Assembly: GCF_000378385.1 (NCBI RefSeq)
Contig: NZ_KB899659.1
Coordinates: 833,418 to 897,417 of the forward strand
DNA length: 64,000 bases
Reading direction: 5' to 3'
From: Paenibacillus daejeonensis DSM 15491
GTDB taxonomy: Bacteria; Bacillota; Bacilli; Paenibacillales; Paenibacillaceae
Part shown: positions 57,927 to 64,000 of the stretch, piece after piece
Layout of the letters: every line of letters begins with the position of its first letter
Position numbering within the stretch: the stretch's first letter is position 1
Notes under the pieces: generated by a model
What the model was told of the DNA's origin: nothing
What the model saw: the letters and a program-made list of their open reading frames with translations, nothing else
Databases searched by the model: none
Made by a program: the position numbers and the translations under genes

Positions 57927-58451
57927 TTATGATATCACCGGCATCACGGTCTGCTCCGGCGGCTCATAGCCGCTCAGGTTGCGGAAGATTAGCCCCTTCA
58001 GCTCCATGAGCCGCAGCACCTTCTCACTGTCCTTGGGATAGGCGCGATGGTAGACGACCTCCTGGATGCCGCTGTTGGCCAACATATTGGCACATGTCCA
58101 GCAGGGCTGGTCTGTCACATAGACGGTCGAGCCCTCACGATCAGTACGGTCGGTGAACAGCAGAAGATTCTGCTCCGCATGAATCGTGCGGATGCAGCGC
58201 TGCTTGCGCAGCATTTCCTCCTGGCCATCCACTACCTTGACCTCCAGCTCTTCGACGATCATGCAGCCATCCTCCGAGCAGTCCGGCACCCCCATTGGCG
58301 CGCCGTTATATGCTGTACCCAGCAGCTTCTTGCCCTGCACGAGCACTGCGCCGACATGACGGCGCGGACACCGTGACCGTGTTGCTACCATATAGGCGAT
58401 ATCCATAAAGTACGTATCCCAATCCTTGCGCAAAGCGTCTTGTGTTGACAT
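57927..58451 (-). CDS. comEB: dCMP deaminase family protein ComEB
   Basis: This 174-residue zinc deaminase of the ComEB/dCMP deaminase family makes dUMP from dCMP; in B. subtilis comEB is in the comE operon but is not required for uptake. The catalytic IHAEQN and PCWTCANML motifs are present. An additional zinc-type Cys/His cluster lies at CPRRHVGAVL and DCSEDGCMI. The ATG at 58449-58451 starts MSTQDALRKDWDTYFMDIAYMVATRS. Length is normal. Confidence 0.94.
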   Translation of the reverse strand: MSTQDALRKDWDTYFMDIAYMVATRSRCPRRHVGAVLVQGKKLLGTAYNGAPMGVPDCSEDGCMIVEELEVKVVDGQEEMLRKQRCIRTIHAEQNLLLFTDRTDREGSTVYVTDQPCWTCANMLANSGIQEVVYHRAYPKDSEKVLRLMELKGLIFRNLSGYEPPEQTVMPVIS

Positions 58452-58496
58452 GAAGATGACTTCCTTTCTCTTGGTGCCGCTTCGCTGGCCCTTCCT

Positions 58497-59888
<1,392 letters not shown>

Positions 59889-59922
59889 TTACCGGATAAT
59901 CGACAATCCCGACCGCCAAACT

Positions 59923-60483
59923 TTAAGGAAGGGCCACAATCTGCTCTTTCATCTTCTCAAGCATCTTCGGTCCGATTCCCCTGACTCTTATAATATCATC
60001 CGCTGACCGGAAAAAACCATTCTGTTCGCGGTCTGCGATGATCGCTTGCGCCTTGGCTGCGCCTATGCCTGGAAGGGTGTCCAACAGTTCGGCCGATGCC
60101 CGGTTAATATCTATCTTTCCTGCTGCATCTGGTACTGTAGCTACGGGGATCGCTTGAGCAGGCTCCTCTGGCCCGGGAGTTGGTGCCAGGGGTTCAGATT
60201 CAGCTTCAGGCTGGGTTCCTGTCGCGTCATCCGAATCATCAACAAGGGAGATGGGTTCTTCTACCGGTATAACCGCATCTGTTGGTCCCTGCAACTCTAT
60301 CGGAGAAGCTGCCGTCTCAGGCTCGACTTGCCCACTAACCATTTTGCTGTCCAATGGCTTCCATCCTTCCGGCTCGTCTTCTCTGGGCATTCCCAATGCC
60401 ATCAGCAGCAGCAAGGCGCCCCCAGCCAGCAAAAGAGTCGTGACACGCTTCTCAGTGGATAACAAGCGCTTCAACGTTTTCAT
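59923..60483 (-). CDS. comEA: Competence DNA-binding protein ComEA
   Basis: ComEA is the membrane-anchored DNA receptor for transformation. The 186-residue product has an N-terminal helix (about residues 17-30) and a Pro/Glu/Ser/Ala-rich linker (about 35-115). Its tandem helix-hairpin-helix DNA-binding domain reads IDINRASAELLDTLPGIGAAKAQAI and FRSADDIIRVRGIGPKMLEKM. B. subtilis ComEA has an SLBB-like domain between the anchor and HhH; here I see only low-complexity linker. The gene is divergent from comER, as in B. subtilis. Confidence 0.93.
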   Translation of the reverse strand: MKTLKRLLSTEKRVTTLLLAGGALLLLMALGMPREDEPEGWKPLDSKMVSGQVEPETAASPIELQGPTDAVIPVEEPISLVDDSDDATGTQPEAESEPLAPTPGPEEPAQAIPVATVPDAAGKIDINRASAELLDTLPGIGAAKAQAIIADREQNGFFRSADDIIRVRGIGPKMLEKMKEQIVALP

Positions 60484-60597
60484 CCTATATCATCCTTTCC
60501 TTTCGAGTTTTGGCGAATAATGGTCATGTCGGTCGAGCTGCTCCGCATAAGGTTAGTTAGGCAGCTTATGATGTCATGATGCAAGGAGGGATTCAAG

Positions 60598-61422
60598 ATG
60601 AAAGTCGGATTTATCGGGACAGGAAGTATGGGAAGCTTGCTCATCGAATCGTTCATCCGCTCTGGCGCGATGAGTCCCGAACAGATCACGGCCAGCAGTC
60701 GCAGCCTGGCCAAAACCGAACGCCTGGCGGCTTCCTATCCAGGGCTGCGCGCCGTTCCTTCCAATGCAGAGGTGGTGCGCAGCAGCGATTTGGTCTTTCT
60801 GTGTATCAAGCCTCTCGATTTCAAACATGTCATAGACGACATAAAGGCCAGCGTGCACCCGGAGCAAATGATCGTGTCGATCACTAGTCCAGTGCTTCTG
60901 GCCCAATTGGAGGAATGGTTGCCCTGCAAGGTTGCCAAGGTCATTCCAAGTATTACAAACTATGTGTGCAGCGGCGCAGCGCTGTGCATTTATGGCAAGC
61001 GGATTGATCCTGCCGATCGTGACCGTCTGGAAGGCTTGCTCTCGCACATCAGCGAGCCGCTGCGCATTGAGGAACAATACACGCGCGTCGTATCCGACAT
61101 CTCCAGCTGCGGACCGGCTTTCTTTGCCTGCTTCCTGCAGCGGTTCATTGATGCCGCCGTTCAGGAAACTGGCATCGATCCGGAGGAGGCAACAACCTTG
61201 GCCAGCCGCATGCTCCTGGGAACCGGCAAGCTGCTCACCGAAGGCGGATTAACTCCGGATCAACTACAGGCCCGAGTCTCCGTACCTGGCGGCATCACTG
61301 CGGAAGCGATCCGCATGCTAAACCACGAATTGGATGGCACGTTTAACCGGCTCATTCGAACCACGCACGCCAAATTCTATGAAGATGTGGAAAAGGTAGG
61401 TGTATCCTTCCTGATTCACTAA
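60598..61422 (+). CDS. comER: Late competence protein ComER (ProC family)
   Basis: ComER is a pyrroline-5-carboxylate-reductase paralogue encoded divergently from comEA; it is not required for competence in B. subtilis and has been linked to sporulation and biofilm in Bacillus. The 274-residue product has the NADP site [21 protein letters not shown] at the start and the ProC-type C-terminal segment [24 protein letters not shown], then [15 protein letters not shown]. The ATG at 60598 follows AAGGAGGG. Its stop codon overlaps the leuS stop by 4 bases. Confidence 0.93.
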   Translation: MKVGFIGTGSMGSLLIESFIRSGAMSPEQITASSRSLAKTERLAASYPGLRAVPSNAEVVRSSDLVFLCIKPLDFKHVIDDIKASVHPEQMIVSITSPVLLAQLEEWLPCKVAKVIPSITNYVCSGAALCIYGKRIDPADRDRLEGLLSHISEPLRIEEQYTRVVSDISSCGPAFFACFLQRFIDAAVQETGIDPEEATTLASRMLLGTGKLLTEGGLTPDQLQARVSVPGGITAEAIRMLNHELDGTFNRLIRTTHAKFYEDVEKVGVSFLIH

Positions 61423-63863
61423 TTTGGCGCGACAATATTGACGAGCTTGCCCTTAACTGCAATCACCTTGCGAATCGTCTTGCCGCCGATAGCATCTTGT
61501 ACTTTAGGCTGCTCTTTGGCGATTCGCTCCATCTCCGCTTCGTCCAGACCGGCAGCAATAGAGATCCGCTCCACGATCTTCCCATTTACCTGAATGGCGA
61601 TCTCCACTTCCTGGTCGACCGTCCAAGCCTCGTCATATTGCGGCCAGGACGTGTACGAGATCGTCTCTTCCCCACCCAGCCGGTTCCAGAGCTCTTCGGC
61701 GATATGCGGTGCCAGCGGCGACAGCATTTGCAGGAACTGCTTCATAGCATCCTTTGGCAGTTCCTCCGCTTTATAGGCCTCATTGACGAAGATCATCAGC
61801 TGGCTGATGGCCGTATTGAAGCGCAAATGTTCAAAGTCCTCCGTGACCTTCTTAATCGTCCGGTGCCAGACCCGTTTGAAGGCGTCACTGCCTTCGCTGT
61901 CAGTTAATTTGGAGGTTACGGAACCGTCTTCGGCAATGAAGAGACGCCATACGCGACTCAAGAACCGGTAAGATCCTTCCACCCCGTTAGTATTCCAAGG
62001 CTTGGTCGCCTCCAGCGGACCCATGAACATTTCATACATCCGCAAGGTATCCGCGCCGTACTCTCCGACGATATCATCCGGGTTGATGACATTGCCGCGC
62101 GATTTACTCATTTTCTCATTGTTCGTGCCCAGGATCATCCCCTGGTTCACCAGCTTCTGGAACGGTTCCTTGGTCGAGACCACACCAAGATCGTACAATA
62201 CCTTATGCCAGAACCGCGCATACAGCAAGTGAAGCACGGCGTGCTCTGCTCCACCGATGTAGAGATCGACCGGCAGCCATTGTTCCTGCTTTTCCTTGGC
62301 GCACAGCTCATCGGAATTGTGTGGATCGATAAACCGCAGGTAGTACCAGCAGCTGCCCGCCCATTGCGGCATGGTGTTGGTTTCGCGGCGGGCTTTCATA
62401 CCGGTTTCCGGATCGATTGTTTCCACCCAGTCCGTCACAACAGCAAGCGGAGACTCGCCAGTACCCGAAGGCGTAATCTGGTCCACATCAGGCAGCAATA
62501 GCGGCAGCTCAGACTCGCTGACAGGCTTCATGGTGCCGTCTTCCAAATGAAGAATGGGAATCGGCTCTCCCCAATAACGCTGACGACTGAACAGCCAGTC
62601 GCGCAACCGGTACGTTACCTTGCCTTGTCCCTTGCCCTCTGCTTCGAGCCAATTCGTCATTGCCTGGATGGCCTTCTCATTGTCCAAGCCGTCCAGCAGT
62701 CCGGAGTTGACATGAGGTCCGTCACCTGCATAAGCTTCCTTCGTCACATCGCCACCCTCGACGACTTCGACGATCGGCAGCTCATATTGCTTGGCAAATT
62801 CCCAGTCCCGTTGGTCATGCCCCGGTACCGCCATGATTGCGCCTGTGCCGTACCCGGCCAATACATAATCGGCAATCCAGATGGGCAGTTTGGCACCATT
62901 CGCCGGGTTCACGGCATACGCACCGGTGAACACCCCGCTCTTCTCCTTCGCGAGATCTGTACGCTCCAGATCACTCTTGCGAGCCGCTTTGTCCTGGTAG
63001 GCTTTGACCGCTTCCAACTGCTCAGCAGCCGTAATGCTTGCCACCAGCTCATGCTCAGGTGCCAAGACGCAATAGGTCGCACCGAACAGTGTATCCGGAC
63101 GCGTAGTGAAGACTTCCAGCGTTTTGTCATGTCCGTCGATGGCAAAGGTAACCTCTGCCCCCTTGGATTTGCCAATCCAGTTGCGTTGCATATCCTTAAT
63201 GCTTTCGGCCCAATCCAGCTCCTCCAGATCCTCCAGCAGGCGCTCAGCATAAGCCGTAATGCGCAGCATCCATTGACGCATTGGCTTACGGATAACCGGG
63301 TGGTTGCCGCGCTCGCTCAGGCCATCGATGACTTCTTCATTGGCCAATACAGTGCCCAATGCCGGACACCAGTTCACCGGCACCTCTGCTACATACGCCA
63401 GTCCTTTGTTGTAGAGCTGGATGAAAATCCATTGCGTCCACTTGTAATAATCAGGATCAGTTGTGCTGATCTCGCGGTCCCAATCGTACGAGAAACCAAG
63501 GGATTTGATCTGACGGCGAAAATTGTCAATGTTGACAAAGGTAATGTCTCTCGGATGCTTGCCGGTATCCAGAGCGTGCTGCTCCGCCGGCAAGCCGAAT
63601 GCGTCCCAGCCCATGGGATGCAGGACATTGTAGCCCCGCATACGCTTATAGCGCGAGACGATATCCGTTGCGGTATACCCTTCCGGGTGACCGACATGCA
63701 GTCCGGCTCCTGAAGGGTAGGGGAACATATCGAGGGCGTAGAATTTCGGCTTGGCCGGATCCTCGGTCGTTTTGAAGGTTTGCTTTTCATCCCAGTATTG
63801 CTGCCATTTCGGCTCTAAGGTCAGCGGTTGATAGCCCGCTTGCGCTTGTCTTTCATCGGTCAT
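61419..63863 (-). CDS. leuS: Leucyl-tRNA synthetase
   Basis: LeuRS charges tRNA-Leu. The 814-residue class I enzyme has the HIGH-type motif [17 protein letters not shown] near residue 50. The editing (CP1) domain holds [19 protein letters not shown] and [18 protein letters not shown] appears in [17 protein letters not shown], and an anticodon-binding C-terminal region follows. The ATG at 63861-63863 follows AGGAGG. Upstream lies the 3' end of a T-box leader. The gene converges with comER. Confidence 0.97.
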   Translation of the reverse strand: MTDERQAQAGYQPLTLEPKWQQYWDEKQTFKTTEDPAKPKFYALDMFPYPSGAGLHVGHPEGYTATDIVSRYKRMRGYNVLHPMGWDAFGLPAEQHALDTGKHPRDITFVNIDNFRRQIKSLGFSYDWDREISTTDPDYYKWTQWIFIQLYNKGLAYVAEVPVNWCPALGTVLANEEVIDGLSERGNHPVIRKPMRQWMLRITAYAERLLEDLEELDWAESIKDMQRNWIGKSKGAEVTFAIDGHDKTLEVFTTRPDTLFGATYCVLAPEHELVASITAAEQLEAVKAYQDKAARKSDLERTDLAKEKSGVFTGAYAVNPANGAKLPIWIADYVLAGYGTGAIMAVPGHDQRDWEFAKQYELPIVEVVEGGDVTKEAYAGDGPHVNSGLLDGLDNEKAIQAMTNWLEAEGKGQGKVTYRLRDWLFSRQRYWGEPIPILHLEDGTMKPVSESELPLLLPDVDQITPSGTGESPLAVVTDWVETIDPETGMKARRETNTMPQWAGSCWYYLRFIDPHNSDELCAKEKQEQWLPVDLYIGGAEHAVLHLLYARFWHKVLYDLGVVSTKEPFQKLVNQGMILGTNNEKMSKSRGNVINPDDIVGEYGADTLRMYEMFMGPLEATKPWNTNGVEGSYRFLSRVWRLFIAEDGSVTSKLTDSEGSDAFKRVWHRTIKKVTEDFEHLRFNTAISQLMIFVNEAYKAEELPKDAMKQFLQMLSPLAPHIAEELWNRLGGEETISYTSWPQYDEAWTVDQEVEIAIQVNGKIVERISIAAGLDEAEMERIAKEQPKVQDAIGGKTIRKVIAVKGKLVNIVAPN

Positions 63864-63945
63864 GCTCGTAAGCCTCCTGAAATAAAATATGCGTTCGTAC
63901 CACTTAAGTCTGTGTTCAAAATGGTTTAACAACCTCTTTAAAAAC

Positions 63946-64000
63946 AAAAAAACTCCCGCCCCAGCGCATTGGCTAGGGACGAGAGAGTTATTCCCGTGGT
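63946..64000 (-). promoter_or_regulatory. 3' end of a T-box leader (leucine) with terminator, cut by window edge
   Basis: The last ten bases read ACCACGGGAA on the minus strand, the end of a T-box consensus (GGTACCACGGG type). They are followed by a terminator: CTCTCGTCCCTAGC pairs with GCTGGGGCGGGAG through two G-T pairs and one bulge, then seven T residues. The specifier and Stem I lie outside the window; leucine is inferred from leuS. Confidence 0.85.

Noticed and set aside
62547-63713. A 388-codon frame opposite leuS
   Set aside because: Mirror-frame shadow of a highly conserved gene; no ribosome site and no recognisable motif.

Overview
The window is a chromosomal core region of a Gram-positive, endospore-forming, naturally competent Firmicute. 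It is most likely a member of the Paenibacillaceae (Paenibacillus or a close relative). The evidence is a gene order that closely follows the Bacillus subtilis dnaG–yqxD–yqfL–glyS–glyQ–recO–yqzL–era … hrcA–lepA–spoIIP–gpr–rpsT–holA–comE block, moderately high GC, strong AGGAGG-type ribosome sites, T-box leaders, a CIRCE operator, and both sporulation genes (yqfC, yqfD, spoIIP, gpr) and competence genes (comEA, comEB, comEC, comER). All but three genes (nptA-like, rpsT, comER) lie on the minus strand, as expected for one replication arm. I see no phage, insertion sequence, CRISPR array, tRNA or rRNA.

Layout by coordinate. 1-7.7 kb: dnaG (5' part only), a YaiI/YqxD gene without a standard start codon, the PPDK/PEP-synthase regulator, glyS-glyQ behind a glycine T-box leader, recO, yqzL and era. 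7.7-13.8 kb: cdd, dgkA, ybeY, the c-di-AMP phosphodiesterase pgpH, phoH, yqfD and yqfC. 13.9-17.1 kb: a membrane stress operon (NfeD-like protease, floA, one uncharacterised gene) behind an ECF sigma-W-type promoter. 17.1-20.5 kb: a chemotaxis receptor, yqeY, rpsU, hinT and one hypothetical gene. 20.6-24.5 kb: glpD-glpP-glpK behind a leader terminator. 24.6-32.7 kb: addB-addA and a trailing membrane protein. 32.8-39 kb: RlmI-type methyltransferase, Na/Pi cotransporter, Nudix hydrolase, mtaB, rsmE, prmA. 39.1-44.2 kb: the CIRCE-controlled hrcA-grpE-dnaK-dnaJ operon. 44.2-51.8 kb: GNAT, hemW, lepA, a YqxA-position gene, spoIIP, a repeat-filled 0.7 kb gap, gpr, rpsT. 51.8-61.4 kb: holA, an ECF sigma/anti-sigma pair, comEC, comEB, metY, comEA, comER. 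The right edge holds leuS and the 3' end of its T-box.

Relative to the B. subtilis order, these are added: MCP, hinT, the glp cluster, addAB and rlmI between floA/rpsU and yqeW; a GNAT gene between hemW and hrcA; an ECF pair between holA and comEC; metY inside the comE cluster. The CcpN repressor gene expected between glyS and the yqfL-like gene is missing.

The least explained signals are two families of intergenic repeats. The first (two full copies near 6.7 and 49.8 kb, a short form near 24.5 kb, a fragment at 34.2 kb) has a terminal inverted stem whose sequence changes while pairing is kept, plus two conserved internal hairpins. It therefore looks like a structured RNA or small mobile palindromic element, and all copies lie in one orientation. 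The second is a cluster of roughly 50-bp units at 49.9-50.1 kb. I could not search databases, so novelty is unproven.
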